A stretch of DNA of 64,000 nt from Tunturibacter psychrotolerans (GCF_040359615.1 NZ_CP132942.1:3782001-3846000), one strand, 5' to 3'. Numbered from the stretch's first letter, positions 20,044 through 29,541 are shown. Numbers and translations: made by a program. Notes: generated from the letters alone by a model not told the origin.

Positions 20044-20610
20044 GTGCAGCCCCGCGAACCAAACCTCAACGCCCACGACGATGCCCTCTCCGCTTCCGTC
20101 CATCACAACTGGCTCTACCGCCGCGTCGCCCTTCCCATCCTCGCGCTCCTGCGCATGGGAGCATCTCCCCAAAAACTAGCGTGGAGCATCGCCCTCGGCC
20201 TTCTCATCGGCATCAATCCAATCCTCGGCAGCACTACTTTTCTCTGTCTCGCCCTCGCCTTTGTCCTCCGACTCAATCTCGCCGCATCGCAACTGGCAAA
20301 TCACATCGTCTACCCCTTGCAACTGATCCTCTTAGTTCCCTTCATCCACCTCGCTAGCCGACTGTTCGGTACCGCGCCCATGCCCCTCTCCGCAAACGAG
20401 CTTTTTCACGCCGCTCACGAACATCCGCTGGCTCTCTCCCGCCAGCTCTGGCTCTGGGAGTGGCATGCATTTCTCCTTTGGACCATCCTGGCCGTGTTCG
20501 CTATCCCAACCTTTGCACTTATACTGACGCCATTTCTGCGAAAGCTTCTCGCGCGAGTCGAACACCATCAATACCCGCTTCTCTCGGCAACAACTCAATC
20601 CGAAAAATAG
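20044..20610 (+). CDS. DUF2062 membrane protein
   Basis: 188-residue integral membrane protein with the DUF2062 pattern: a charged start (WLYRRVALPILALLRMGASPQKLAWSIALGLLIGINPI) then three or four hydrophobic helices (about 50-105 and 140-170). The GINP motif followed by GSTTFLCLALAF is typical. Its function is unknown; some relatives neighbour glycan or lipid genes, in line with the acyltransferase genes transcribed divergently from it. The start is GTG with no strong ribosome site. Confidence 0.8.
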   Translation: MQPREPNLNAHDDALSASVHHNWLYRRVALPILALLRMGASPQKLAWSIALGLLIGINPILGSTTFLCLALAFVLRLNLAASQLANHIVYPLQLILLVPFIHLASRLFGTAPMPLSANELFHAAHEHPLALSRQLWLWEWHAFLLWTILAVFAIPTFALILTPFLRKLLARVEHHQYPLLSATTQSEK

Positions 20611-20676
20611 ACCTATCTCGAATACCTGTTGCTACCTCTCAATAATCTTGAGTTCAACTGCATCCAATCCGAGCCT

Positions 20677-21612
20677 CTAGTCCGACCACTTCGAAGGCGG
20701 CAACGGCTCCGCGCTCTTCACCCAGGCCGAATAGATCATGTCCCGCAACTCCGTCGCTCCCGCCGCAAGCCTCTCCTCGGCAAACGCCTTCCCGTCTGGT
20801 GTTCCCGCACCGTTAAACGCCCCGGCCTTCTCCAGCTGATACGTCTTTTCCACCAGCGAGTTCGTATGTCGCAGATAAGCCATGTAATCGGTAAACACAT
20901 CCCCCATCACCACTGGCTTCTCTGCAATCAACGGCGCCACTTCACTAGCTTTCACGTTCGCAGAGACAAAAGTCGACTCGAACTGGGCATGAATCTTATG
21001 CTCCGTCGTATACCCCTGTGGATTCGGCCCCGTCCATCCGTTGTACTGAATCGTCGTATGCAGCGGCTGCGAACCATCCGCAACATAATGCCCAAGCCAT
21101 CCCGCAAGAAACACTATCTCGCTCTCGGAGGGCTTCGTATCCTTATGCGCGTCCTTCAAAGCCCGATAGTCACGCATCGCACTCTTCAACCGCTCCCACA
21201 CCTCGACGGTTACATATGGCTGCAGCCCTACCTTCTCCGGCGTCAGCGGCAGATCGGGATGCGACTTCTGCGCAAACGCCAACGCTCGCACAAAGTCATA
21301 CCGCTTTCTCGGCAGTTCGCCAACCAGATCCGCCCACTCGAGATCGATAAAGTGCTCCGAAAACCCAGCCGCGCTCAGTTCGGGCTCGAGCGGAGACTTC
21401 CACCGGTCCGGTTCCGGCCCATAGTATTCCAACGCATCCAGTGCTTGCTTCGATCGCAAAAACTCTGGCACATCACTCGGCAGCGCAGCACCCGCCAACC
21501 GATTAATCATCATGTGCCCATCCCTGCCCCAGGCCGTTCCCTGCTGAACCAGCATCACCGGAAGCAAAACTACTGCTGCCGCAACCCGCACCGCGCCCAT
21601 CCAACCCGTCAT
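20677..21612 (-). CDS. Secreted S1/P1-type zinc nuclease
   Basis: Extracellular single-strand nuclease/phosphatase of the S1/P1 (zinc-dependent phospholipase C-like) family. A signal peptide covers about 1-27, so the mature protein starts at Trp28, whose backbone binds zinc in this family. WGRDGHMMINRLA follows, then EHFIDLEWAD, HYVADGSQPLHTT and EHKIHAQFE supply further His/Asp ligands. Length 311 is standard. The role is probably scavenging phosphate and nucleosides, which fits the salvage genes nearby. A TATACT hexamer ends only 7-8 bases before the ATG with no ribosome site, so a leaderless transcript is possible. Confidence 0.88.
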   Translation of the reverse strand: MTGWMGAVRVAAAVVLLPVMLVQQGTAWGRDGHMMINRLAGAALPSDVPEFLRSKQALDALEYYGPEPDRWKSPLEPELSAAGFSEHFIDLEWADLVGELPRKRYDFVRALAFAQKSHPDLPLTPEKVGLQPYVTVEVWERLKSAMRDYRALKDAHKDTKPSESEIVFLAGWLGHYVADGSQPLHTTIQYNGWTGPNPQGYTTEHKIHAQFESTFVSANVKASEVAPLIAEKPVVMGDVFTDYMAYLRHTNSLVEKTYQLEKAGAFNGAGTPDGKAFAEERLAAGATELRDMIYSAWVKSAEPLPPSKWSD

Positions 21613-21682
21613 GCAAAAAAGTATACGTGTGCTCTACGCAAGAAAAATAAACAGACAAGCAACGCGAGCATAGGACACAAGT

Positions 21683-21724
21683 CACGAAGTGACCGCCTCG
21701 CGCGCAGCGAGCCCGGCCGGCAGG
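21683..21724. repeat. REP-like double-hairpin element, copy 2
   Basis: TCAC-GAA-GTGA hairpin followed by CTCGC-GCGCA-GCGAG and then CCGGCCGGCAGG. It lies between the pncB stop and the nuclease start, both on the minus strand. See copies at 15391 and 32301. Confidence 0.75.
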
Positions 21725-21729
21725 CCACA

Positions 21730-23034
21730 TCAAACAGTAACCAGCGCCCCTTCTACAGCCACACTCCCAAACACCCGCCGATACCGCGCAATCTCCTCCA
21801 CTGGCCCAGTCGACTTCCGAGCATTGTCCGACAACTTCACCGCCGGCCTTCCCTCCACCGTCATCAGCTTGCACACCAGGCTGATCGGCTCAAGCGCAGT
21901 CTCTCCCCTCGGATGACACCCACGAAAATCATTCGTCAGCAGCGTCCCCCATCCAGCGCTAAACCGAATCCGCCCATGAAAGTATTCATGCAGCCGAAGA
22001 ATATCGTCCACATCCAAACCATCCGAAGCAATCAAGCGCTTCTTCCTCGCGTCTCTCCCCCTCGCCGTCAACCACGCGACATACTCATCCCCGGCAGCAA
22101 AAGGGTCTTTACTATCGCACCGCTGCCCAGTCCAATCCGCCACCCAATCCGGCGCCCCCTCTAAAAACTGCGTCGTCCCAAACGTATCCGGCAGCATAAT
22201 CAACAGCTCCCCGCCATAGCTCTTCTGCCAAAGCTCCAACACGCGATACTGCGACGCGTGAAGCGCCTCATCCCCGTCCGTCAACGCCGCCATCGCCATC
22301 GGCAACTCATGAGCATTGGTTCCCATCGCCTCCAAGTCATGCTTGTAAGCAAGAAACGTATTCGACGTACCCGACAGGCTCGCCCCAAGCGCCACCCGCA
22401 TGACCTGCACCACATACTCCTGCCACAAAAAACTATGCCGTCGCCGCGTCCCAAACTCCGAGATCCTCACTTCCGGCACTGCACGCAGCCGTTCGATCTT
22501 CTCCCAAAGCTTCGTCTTCGCTCTCGCATACAAAACATCCAGCTCCAACTCACTCAAGGTATTCAACGCCGCTCGCGTCTTCATCTCGCTCACCAGCGCC
22601 AGCCCGTAGACCTCCCACATCGTCACCTCGGTCCACAGCCCGTCAAACCGTATGACGAGCTGGCCATCGTGCTCCGTCACCGTGTACTCCGACAGCCGAA
22701 AATCCCTCTCCAGCCACTCCAGAAACGCCGGCTCAAAGATCGACCGCGTCCCATAAAACGTATTCCCTGCCAGCCAGATAATCTCCGACCTGCGAAACCT
22801 CAGCCCCCGGACATGCTCCATCTGGTCCACCAGCATCGCCATCGGAATCTCCTCCGACAGCCTCACCGACACCGTCCTATTTGTAACCTCCGAGGTAACA
22901 TGCACCTTGGGAAAGTTCTTCCAGATAAACTGCAGCATCAGCAGTTTGTAAAAGTCCGTATCCAGCAGTGACCGCACAATCGGGTCCAACTTCCAGTTAT
23001 GGTTATGTGCCCGTTCCGCAAAGTTCACGTTCAC
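21730..23034 (-). CDS. pncB: Nicotinate phosphoribosyltransferase
   Basis: Makes nicotinate mononucleotide from nicotinate and PRPP with ATP, the entry step of NAD salvage. The 434 residues follow the PncB type: N-terminal LLDTDFYKLLMLQF (23-36), GTNAHELPMAMAAL with the phosphorylatable His, LPDTFGTTQFL, RLIASDGLDVDDI and the C-terminal KLSDNARKSTGP. The start is GTG with GAGGG seven bases upstream. A REP-like element lies just past its stop codon. It is divergent from the secreted hydrolase gene with 180 bp between. Confidence 0.94.
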   Translation of the reverse strand: MNVNFAERAHNHNWKLDPIVRSLLDTDFYKLLMLQFIWKNFPKVHVTSEVTNRTVSVRLSEEIPMAMLVDQMEHVRGLRFRRSEIIWLAGNTFYGTRSIFEPAFLEWLERDFRLSEYTVTEHDGQLVIRFDGLWTEVTMWEVYGLALVSEMKTRAALNTLSELELDVLYARAKTKLWEKIERLRAVPEVRISEFGTRRRHSFLWQEYVVQVMRVALGASLSGTSNTFLAYKHDLEAMGTNAHELPMAMAALTDGDEALHASQYRVLELWQKSYGGELLIMLPDTFGTTQFLEGAPDWVADWTGQRCDSKDPFAAGDEYVAWLTARGRDARKKRLIASDGLDVDDILRLHEYFHGRIRFSAGWGTLLTNDFRGCHPRGETALEPISLVCKLMTVEGRPAVKLSDNARKSTGPVEEIARYRRVFGSVAVEGALVTV

Positions 23035-23215
23035 GTAAAAGCCCTCACCCTAAGCCTACAACTCGACGGCCTCTTCAACGGAAGATAAAAATCAGCCCGC
23101 AATCTCATATCCACTCTCACAATGACAACTGTCACCCGCCAACAGTGACTCGAAACACTGGCATCCAGGCCCCGACCGCGGCACACTCAAGTCAAGAAAC
23201 GATTAGGAGCCAATC

Positions 23216-24178
23216 ATGACCTCTCCCACTCAAACCGCCTCCTGCACCGCTCTCCGCCTCCTTGCGCTCCTCTTCCTGCTCGCCGCTCTCCTCTTACTGC
23301 GCCAACCGCTCTTCGGCCAATCCACCCCGGCAAAGCCCGCCACCCAGACCATCACCACCGCCCCCACCCGCTTCTCCGTCGTCATCGAAGGCGCACCCCG
23401 CGGCACCGCCTCCGACGTCCTCCTCCTCCCAGGCCTGGCCAGCTCCCGCGACGTCTACGCCGCCGAAGGCAAGCTCCTCACCGCGAAGTACCGCCTTCAC
23501 CTCGTTCAACTCGCAGGCTTCGCCGGCGAACCCGCAGGCCCCAACGCCACCGGCCCCATCCTCTCCCCCGTAGTCGAGCAGCTCCACCAATACATCGCCG
23601 AAAATCACCTCCAGCCGATCCCTGTCATCGGCCACTCCATGGGCGGCCTCCTTGCCCTCATGCTCGCCCAGGCCCACCCCGAAGACGTCAGCAAGCTCCT
23701 CATCATCGACACCCTCCCCTACTACGGCCTCGTCTTCAACCCCGCCGCCACGGTCGACACCGTCCGTCCCCAGGCCCTCGAAATGCACGACCAGTTCATC
23801 GCTATGCCCAACGACCAATTCGCCGCCACCCAACCCCTCTACACCAATCGCATGGTCAAAGACCCCGAAGGCCAACGCCAGGTCTCTGCCTCCTCCCTCG
23901 CCTCCGACCGCACTGTCTTCGCCAACGCCATGCTCGAAGACCTCAGCACCGACCTCCGCTCCCAACTCTCCACCATCAAAACCCCGATGACCCTCCTCTA
24001 TCCCTACGAAGCAGCGCAAGGTCCCGTCGAACAGGTCACAGCCCTCTACACCACCGCCTACGCCACCAAGCCCAATCTCCAACCCATCCGCATCGACGAC
24101 TCCCGCCACTTCATCATGTACGACCAGCCCGCCGCCTTCGACAAAGCCGTCCAGGCCTTCCTCCAATCCAAGCCTTGA
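23216..24178 (+). CDS. Exported alpha/beta hydrolase
   Basis: 320-residue alpha/beta-hydrolase-fold protein with an N-terminal hydrophobic segment (about 12-35) that looks like a signal peptide or anchor. The nucleophile elbow is IGHSMGGLLALM near residue 140, the oxyanion region VLLLPGLASS near 68, and the likely catalytic His sits in DDSRHFIMYDQP near 305. AGGAG lies upstream of the ATG. The substrate is unknown; esterase or lipase-like activity is the general expectation. It stands alone between divergent pncB and the VOC-phosphatase gene. Confidence 0.86.
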   Translation: MTSPTQTASCTALRLLALLFLLAALLLLRQPLFGQSTPAKPATQTITTAPTRFSVVIEGAPRGTASDVLLLPGLASSRDVYAAEGKLLTAKYRLHLVQLAGFAGEPAGPNATGPILSPVVEQLHQYIAENHLQPIPVIGHSMGGLLALMLAQAHPEDVSKLLIIDTLPYYGLVFNPAATVDTVRPQALEMHDQFIAMPNDQFAATQPLYTNRMVKDPEGQRQVSASSLASDRTVFANAMLEDLSTDLRSQLSTIKTPMTLLYPYEAAQGPVEQVTALYTTAYATKPNLQPIRIDDSRHFIMYDQPAAFDKAVQAFLQSKP

Positions 24179-24319
24179 TCGATGCCCAAGCCGGGTCTGA
24201 GACAATCCACCTAAATCCAATTACCATCGGAGCGATGATCGACCGCAGTTCCGCAGAAGCAACCAGGGTCTGACCTCAACCAGTCGTCCGCCGACCAAAA
24301 TCCGTTCAAGGAAGATCCG

Positions 24320-25573
24320 TTGAAACCCAGCACCGCAAGCCTCGTGACCGCCCCCTCCCTGATCGCCGAAACGGGATACCGCGACTGCCCCGAGTGCATC
24401 TACCTGCGCGTCTTCAAATCCACGATCTACGTCCGCAATCACGACCTGAGCCTCAAGTTCTACGTCGACCAGCTAGGCTTCAGCGTCGTCGCAGACGCTC
24501 GTTACGACTTCGACGGCCGCTGGGTTGCCATCGCGCCGCCCGACGGTTCCACGGTCCTGGCCCTCATCGCCCCCCGGCCCGGAACTGAAAACTACAAACT
24601 CATCGGGCGCAACACGCAGGTAGGCTTCCTCTCCGAAGACATCAACGCCACGTACGAGCAATGGCGCAGCCGCGGCGTTCGCTTTCACCATCCTCCCCAG
24701 CAGACCCTCTTCGGAGGCACAGTCGCCGGGTTCTACGACATCGACGGAAACTCCTTCGAACTTCTCGGCTCCGATCAGATCACTCGCGAGATCGAACGCC
24801 AGCGACGCCAGGCAGCCGAACGCATCGAGGCGGAGCGCCGCAGCGCGCAGGAGCTGGAAATCGCCAAGCAGGTACAGGCACGCCTCTTCCCCCAGACCCT
24901 ACCACCGCTCAAAACCCTCGACTACGCTGGCATCTGCATCCAGGCTCGCCACGTAGGCGGCGACTACTACGACTTCCTGGCACTCGGCAATCAGCGTCTC
25001 GGCCTTGTCATCGGAGACATCGCCGGCAAAGGCATCGCCGCCGCCCTCCTCATGGCAAACCTGCAAGCCAACTTGCGCAGCCAGTTCGCCCTCGCCCGCG
25101 ACGAACCCCAGCTCTTTCTTCAATCCGTCAACCGCCTCTTCTTCCAGAACACCACCGACAGCGCCTACGCCACCGTCTTCTTCGCCGACTACGACGACAC
25201 CACAGGGTGTCTCCGCTACGCCAACTGCGGCCACCTCTGTGCCATCCTGCTCCGCGACAAAGGAAAGGTCGAGCTCCTCCATCCCACCGCAACCGTCCTC
25301 GGTCTCTTCGAGGAGTGGCACTCCCCCACCGTCGACTGCCAGCTCTCTCCCGGCGACATCTTCGCCCTCTACACCGATGGCGTGACCGAAGCCTTCAACG
25401 AGTCGGAAGAGGAGTTCGGCGAAGACCGCCTCATCGCCGCGCTCCAACGAAACGCTCACCTTGCACCTGCGGAGATCCTCTCCGCCACCATCGACGTGAT
25501 CCAGCAATTCAGCCCGCACGAGCAGCACGACGACATCACCCTTATCGTCGCGAAATGCACCGCTGCACACTAG
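24320..25573 (+). CDS. VOC (glyoxalase-like) domain fused to SpoIIE-type PP2C phosphatase
   Basis: 417-residue two-domain protein. Residues about 30-150 form a vicinal-oxygen-chelate/glyoxalase-like domain (STIYVRNHDLSLKFYVDQLGF, then FYDIDGNSFELLG). A coiled linker (ITREIERQRRQAAERIEA) joins it to a PP2C domain from about 190 with VGGDYYDFLAL, VIGDIAGKGIAAALLM, YANCGHLCAILL and LYTDGVTEAFNE, so metal-binding aspartates are present. A plausible reading is a ligand-sensing VOC domain controlling a stress phosphatase; this is inference. The start is TTG with AGGAAG upstream. The FAD monooxygenase gene follows after 58 bp. Confidence 0.9.
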   Translation: MKPSTASLVTAPSLIAETGYRDCPECIYLRVFKSTIYVRNHDLSLKFYVDQLGFSVVADARYDFDGRWVAIAPPDGSTVLALIAPRPGTENYKLIGRNTQVGFLSEDINATYEQWRSRGVRFHHPPQQTLFGGTVAGFYDIDGNSFELLGSDQITREIERQRRQAAERIEAERRSAQELEIAKQVQARLFPQTLPPLKTLDYAGICIQARHVGGDYYDFLALGNQRLGLVIGDIAGKGIAAALLMANLQANLRSQFALARDEPQLFLQSVNRLFFQNTTDSAYATVFFADYDDTTGCLRYANCGHLCAILLRDKGKVELLHPTATVLGLFEEWHSPTVDCQLSPGDIFALYTDGVTEAFNESEEEFGEDRLIAALQRNAHLAPAEILSATIDVIQQFSPHEQHDDITLIVAKCTAAH

Positions 25574-25631
25574 GCCAAACGCCATTTTGCAGTGCTAGCA
25601 AGGAGGGAACATCCTCCTCGATCAACCGTAG

Positions 25632-27206
25632 ATGACAGAAGAGATTCTTTACACGGAGAAATATCAATTGGCTTACGACGTAGTAATTGCTGGCGCCGGA
25701 CCGGTAGGTCTCTTCCTCGCCTTTGAACTTGGGCTGGCAGGAACATCAGTGCTCGTCCTCGAGCGAATGGAAGATCCGCACTCGCCGCTCAAAGAAGGCT
25801 GGATGGGAATGCGCGGACTGAACTTTCCCTCCGTCGACGCATTCTATCGGCGAGGAATGCTGAAAGACGTACGCGAATCCTCGCTTGCGTGGATGGACCC
25901 CACGAGGCTAGGCTTCGCATTGAACGCGCAGGCAAACACCTCCGCGCCCGCGCAGCGCTTTGCCGGCCACTTCGCTGGCATCATGCTCGATGCGAAAAAG
26001 ATCGACCTCTCCAGCCAACCATATCTCGTGCAGGGCCCGTCCGCCGCCGGAGGCCTGGCCTCCCTTGAAGGACTTGAAGAGGTGCTGGCGGAGCATGCCC
26101 TGAAACTCGGCGTTGAAGTGAAGCGAGGCATGCCAGTCACAGACTTCACTGAATCCGAAGATGGTGTGACTGTTCATGCAGGCAACGAGTCGTTCCAATG
26201 CAAATGGCTCGTCGGTTGCGACGGTGGCCGCAGCACAATTCGAAAGGTAGCAGGCTTCGAATTCGCAGGCACCGACCCCGAGTTCACCGGCTACAGCGCA
26301 TGGGCCGAGCTCGCCGACCCTGAAAAGCTGCAACTCGGCTTTAATCTCACACCCCATGGCATGTACGTGAATGGCCCTGGCCCCGGTCGCATTGGACTCG
26401 TCGACTTCGACAATGCCGCGTTCGATCGCGAGCAGGAGATCACACTCGAATCCCTGCAGGCCATTCTTCGCCGAGTCTCAAACACCGACGTAACGATCAA
26501 GACGCTGCACGTGGCCACCAGCTACACCGACCGCGCGCGTCAGGCGACGACCTACAGAAAAGGCCGTGTGCTACTTGCCGGCGATGCCGCGCACATCCAC
26601 TCACCGCTCGGAGGCCAGGGACTCAACACCGGCCTCGGCGACGCCATGAATCTGGGCTGGAAACTAGCCGCAACCATCAAGGGATGGGCTCCCGAAGATT
26701 TGCTCGACACCTACACCGCAGAGCGTCATCCCGTCGGAGCCTGGGCTCTCAACTGGACACGCGCGCAGGTCGCCATCATGCGCCCAGACCCTCACGCTCA
26801 AGCCATTACCAGTGTCATCCGCGATCTCATCAACACAAAGGATGGAACGACCTACTTCGCCGAAAAGATCTCCGGCATCCTGCTGCGATACGACCTTCCC
26901 GGCGACCATCCCCTCATCGGCCGCAGCGCACCCGACCTCGAGTTTGAGGACGGCTCGCGCCTCGGCCCGATCCTGAGGGACGGAAGCGGACTTCTGCTCG
27001 ACCTGTCAGCCAAGGAAGAACTGAGCACGCTGGGCAGAAGATGGAACGGGCGTCTGAAATACGTGCGCGCCCAGGCGAAAGATAACAAAGGCCTCGCAGC
27101 CTTGCTCCTGAGACCTGACGGTTTCGTAGCATGGGCCGCAGACGCGGATCCGAACCTGACAGCTCTGGAAGAAACGATCCATCGCTGGTTCGGTGACCCA
27201 GCCTGA
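25632..27206 (+). CDS. FAD-dependent aromatic-type monooxygenase
   Basis: 524-residue flavoprotein hydroxylase of the PheA/TfdB/PHBH-like group. Motifs: dinucleotide fold VVIAGAGPVGLFLAFELG (17-34), the DG motif GCDGGRSTIRKVAG near 197-210, and the GD motif LLAGDAAHIHSPLGGQGLNTG near 315. A C-terminal thioredoxin-like tail (about 420-520) is typical of the phenol-hydroxylase subgroup. It would hydroxylate a phenolic or polyketide-type substrate using NAD(P)H and O2; the substrate is not evident. No ribosome site is visible near the ATG. Its composition is slightly less biased than that of neighbouring genes. Confidence 0.9.
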   Translation: MTEEILYTEKYQLAYDVVIAGAGPVGLFLAFELGLAGTSVLVLERMEDPHSPLKEGWMGMRGLNFPSVDAFYRRGMLKDVRESSLAWMDPTRLGFALNAQANTSAPAQRFAGHFAGIMLDAKKIDLSSQPYLVQGPSAAGGLASLEGLEEVLAEHALKLGVEVKRGMPVTDFTESEDGVTVHAGNESFQCKWLVGCDGGRSTIRKVAGFEFAGTDPEFTGYSAWAELADPEKLQLGFNLTPHGMYVNGPGPGRIGLVDFDNAAFDREQEITLESLQAILRRVSNTDVTIKTLHVATSYTDRARQATTYRKGRVLLAGDAAHIHSPLGGQGLNTGLGDAMNLGWKLAATIKGWAPEDLLDTYTAERHPVGAWALNWTRAQVAIMRPDPHAQAITSVIRDLINTKDGTTYFAEKISGILLRYDLPGDHPLIGRSAPDLEFEDGSRLGPILRDGSGLLLDLSAKEELSTLGRRWNGRLKYVRAQAKDNKGLAALLLRPDGFVAWAADADPNLTALEETIHRWFGDPA

Positions 27207-27247
27207 AACACAAGTGTCGGCAACCCCCTGGTGGAGCAGCGTGATCC

Positions 27248-27976
27248 CTAGTGGCCGAGATCTTCAAACTTCACATTCAGGATCGGATACTGTCTCCAAT
27301 CCTTGTAATCGAAGTGCCACCACTCGGTGGGGTTCACCTCAAACCCCTGCTTCTTCATCGCCTCGCGTAGAAGGGCACGGTGAGCGCGTTCCTCAACCGT
27401 GCCACCGGAATAGTAGGCATACGCGCGACCAGTCATCTCGTCATATCCACTAGGCATCGTCACCTCTTTGCCCGTTGCCAGATCGTACAAAGTGAGATCC
27501 ACTGCGCATCCGCGATTATGTTTAGAGCCCGTAGCTGGATCGGCGACAAACATCCTCTTGTCCCGGGGCGTCGCGTCCCAGAACATCTTCGTGACATACC
27601 ACGGACGATAGCCGTCGTAGAGGATCAGGCCATATCCGCGAATCTTGAGCTCGGCCGCAGCTCGGAGCAACGCTTCGGCTGCCGGTCTCTGAAGAAAGGT
27701 CCGCGCCTCGGTATACACCGGAGTACTAAGAAAATTGTCTGCCGTTGCGTACCGCACATCGAGCTTGATCGTGGAATCGAGTTTGACCAACTCCACCAGA
27801 TCGGGTGCGCGAAAGCTCCCGTGCTCCCTTGGTGGCTGCGCCGTGAGCGCCCTTTCCCGCAGCTCCTGTACGGGATGCAGCGGCGTGATACGGAAACTCG
27901 CCTCTTGCGCGAATCCGGCTTGCAACAGCAGAACCAGTCCACAAAGATAGATCAGGCTGTTTCGTAAAGATCTCAT
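27248..27976 (-). CDS. Exported D-Ala-D-Ala dipeptidase (VanX/DdpX family)
   Basis: Zinc metallopeptidase of the M15D family that hydrolyses D-alanyl-D-alanine dipeptide. A signal peptide (about 1-23, ending GFAQ) indicates export, unlike cytoplasmic resistance VanX, so a role in cell-wall turnover or dipeptide scavenging is more likely than glycopeptide resistance. Motifs: SKHNRGCAVDLTLY holds zinc ligands His and Asp, and EWWHFDY holds catalytic Glu and third ligand His. No vanH or vanA-like gene is nearby. It is convergent with the monooxygenase gene, 41 bp apart. Confidence 0.9.
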   Translation of the reverse strand: MRSLRNSLIYLCGLVLLLQAGFAQEASFRITPLHPVQELRERALTAQPPREHGSFRAPDLVELVKLDSTIKLDVRYATADNFLSTPVYTEARTFLQRPAAEALLRAAAELKIRGYGLILYDGYRPWYVTKMFWDATPRDKRMFVADPATGSKHNRGCAVDLTLYDLATGKEVTMPSGYDEMTGRAYAYYSGGTVEERAHRALLREAMKKQGFEVNPTEWWHFDYKDWRQYPILNVKFEDLGH

Positions 27977-28166
27977 CGTAGCTAATCATCACGCATCGTT
28001 GCACTGAAACGAAGCAGAAATAAGCAGTTAGCGCAGCCCAGCCGGCAGTTTGATCAGGAAATGCACCGCGCACAGTCAACCCACCGGCCTGGCTTCGTCG
28101 CCCATTGTTAAATTCACATAAAACCCGCGCCAATCCAGACCAAAACATTGATATCCTTGTAGAGCT

Positions 28167-29234
28167 ATGCCGACAAAAAAAGAACTTCTCGCCCGCCCCA
28201 TCCAGCACCTCGACATCAAACAACATAACGTCGTACCCCTGGTTGAGGCGATGGGCCACATGGCCTACTCCGCGCGTGACACCCACCGCGCCGCCAACAT
28301 CTACGACATGATGCTCCGCGACACCGACTGCGGCGTCATCCTCTGCCTTGCCGGCTCGCTCATCTCCGCCGGCCTCCAAAAGATCTTCGTCGACCTCATC
28401 CGCAACAACATGGTCGACGCCATCGTCTCCACCGGCGCCAACATCGTCGATCAGGACTTCTTCGAAGCCCTCGGCTTCAACCACTACGTCGCTGGCGACG
28501 AGTACAAGTACGGCGCAGGTGACGCCGAGCTCCGCGACCTCATGATCGATCGCATCTACGACACCTTCATCGACGAAGAAGAGCTCCGCATCTGCGACGA
28601 GACCACCCACCAGATCACCAACTCCCTCGATCCCAAGCCCCACAGCTCCCGCGAGTTCATCCGCGAGATGGGCGCCTACCTCTCGAAGAACGGCAAGACT
28701 CCACAAGCTGGAGGCCGCGACTCCATCGTCCTCGCCGCCTACGAGAAGAACGTCCCCATCTTCTGTCCCGCCTTCTCCGATTGCTCCGCAGGCTTCGGCC
28801 TCGTCGCCCACCAGCACGCTCGCCAGGGCAAGCCCATGGTCTCCATCGACTCCGCCAAGGACTTCTACGAGATCACCCAGCTCAAAATCGCCAACCCCAC
28901 CACCGGCCTGCTCATGATCGGCGGCGGCGTCCCCAAGAACTTCGCACAGGACATCGTCGTAGCCGCCGACATCCTCGGCGTCGAAGCCTCCATGCACAAG
29001 TACGCCATCCAGATCACCGTAGCCGACGCCCGCGACGGCGCCCTATCCGGTTCTACCCTCAAAGAGGCCTCCAGCTGGGGCAAAGTCGACCTAACCTACG
29101 AGCAGATGGTCTTCTCGGAAGCCACCCTCGCTCTCCCCCTGATTACCGGTTATGCCTTCCACAAGAACGCCCAGGCCGCCCGAAAAGGCAAGAAATGGGC
29201 CAGTATCCTCGACCAGGTTGCAGTAACCGCTTAA
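28167..29234 (+). CDS. Deoxyhypusine-synthase-like aminopropyl/aminobutyl transferase
   Basis: 355-residue protein of the deoxyhypusine synthase family. The NAD-binding region (STGANIVDQDFFEALG), FCPAFSDCSAGFGL and IGGGVPKNFAQD are typical. The catalytic lysine region SSWGKV places Lys306 where the eukaryotic enzyme forms its imine. Bacteria lack eIF5A, so the true reaction is unclear: a homospermidine-synthase-type or agmatine-related transfer is the usual guess. No other polyamine gene is adjacent. A solid terminator follows, so it is probably monocistronic. Confidence 0.88.
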   Translation: MPTKKELLARPIQHLDIKQHNVVPLVEAMGHMAYSARDTHRAANIYDMMLRDTDCGVILCLAGSLISAGLQKIFVDLIRNNMVDAIVSTGANIVDQDFFEALGFNHYVAGDEYKYGAGDAELRDLMIDRIYDTFIDEEELRICDETTHQITNSLDPKPHSSREFIREMGAYLSKNGKTPQAGGRDSIVLAAYEKNVPIFCPAFSDCSAGFGLVAHQHARQGKPMVSIDSAKDFYEITQLKIANPTTGLLMIGGGVPKNFAQDIVVAADILGVEASMHKYAIQITVADARDGALSGSTLKEASSWGKVDLTYEQMVFSEATLALPLITGYAFHKNAQAARKGKKWASILDQVAVTA

Positions 29235-29251
29235 ACCCCAAAAAACCCGCG

Positions 29252-29288
29252 AAAAGCCGCCTTTTCTCCGGAAAACGCGGCCTTTTTT
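29252..29288 (+). terminator. Intrinsic terminator after the deoxyhypusine-synthase-like gene
   Basis: GCCGCCTTTTC and GAAAACGCGGC pair around TCCG with one inner C:C mismatch, followed by CCTTTTTT. The T run fits plus-strand termination 18 bp after the stop codon. Confidence 0.85.
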
Positions 29289-29541
29289 GCGCCTAAGTGC
29301 TTTCCCTCCAATGTTGTCATCTCTGATAACCCACGGAGGTGTTATTCCCACTAACACGATTTTTCTGTCATCCTCAGCCTGAAATCAGAATATTTCCGTA
29401 CCGGATCGGGGTTCACTGAACATTTCGACCGAGCCCTCATCCAAACTGCGCTTTGACACGTACGTGATATAAGTTTTCCAACGGTCACCAAAATTTGTTA
29501 CCGACAAGTTGATATGCAGTTACCATAGGTTACCGGAAAAA

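Noticed and set aside
27248..27976. Glycopeptide resistance (VanX)
   Set aside because: The protein has a signal peptide and there are no vanH/vanA-like or VanRS genes nearby, so a cell-wall dipeptidase role is more likely.
27726..28997. 423-codon minus-strand frame across the VanX start and the deoxyhypusine-synthase-like gene
   Set aside because: Low-complexity Gly/Asp/Val composition typical of shadow frames; both genes it crosses have convincing catalytic motifs in their own frames.
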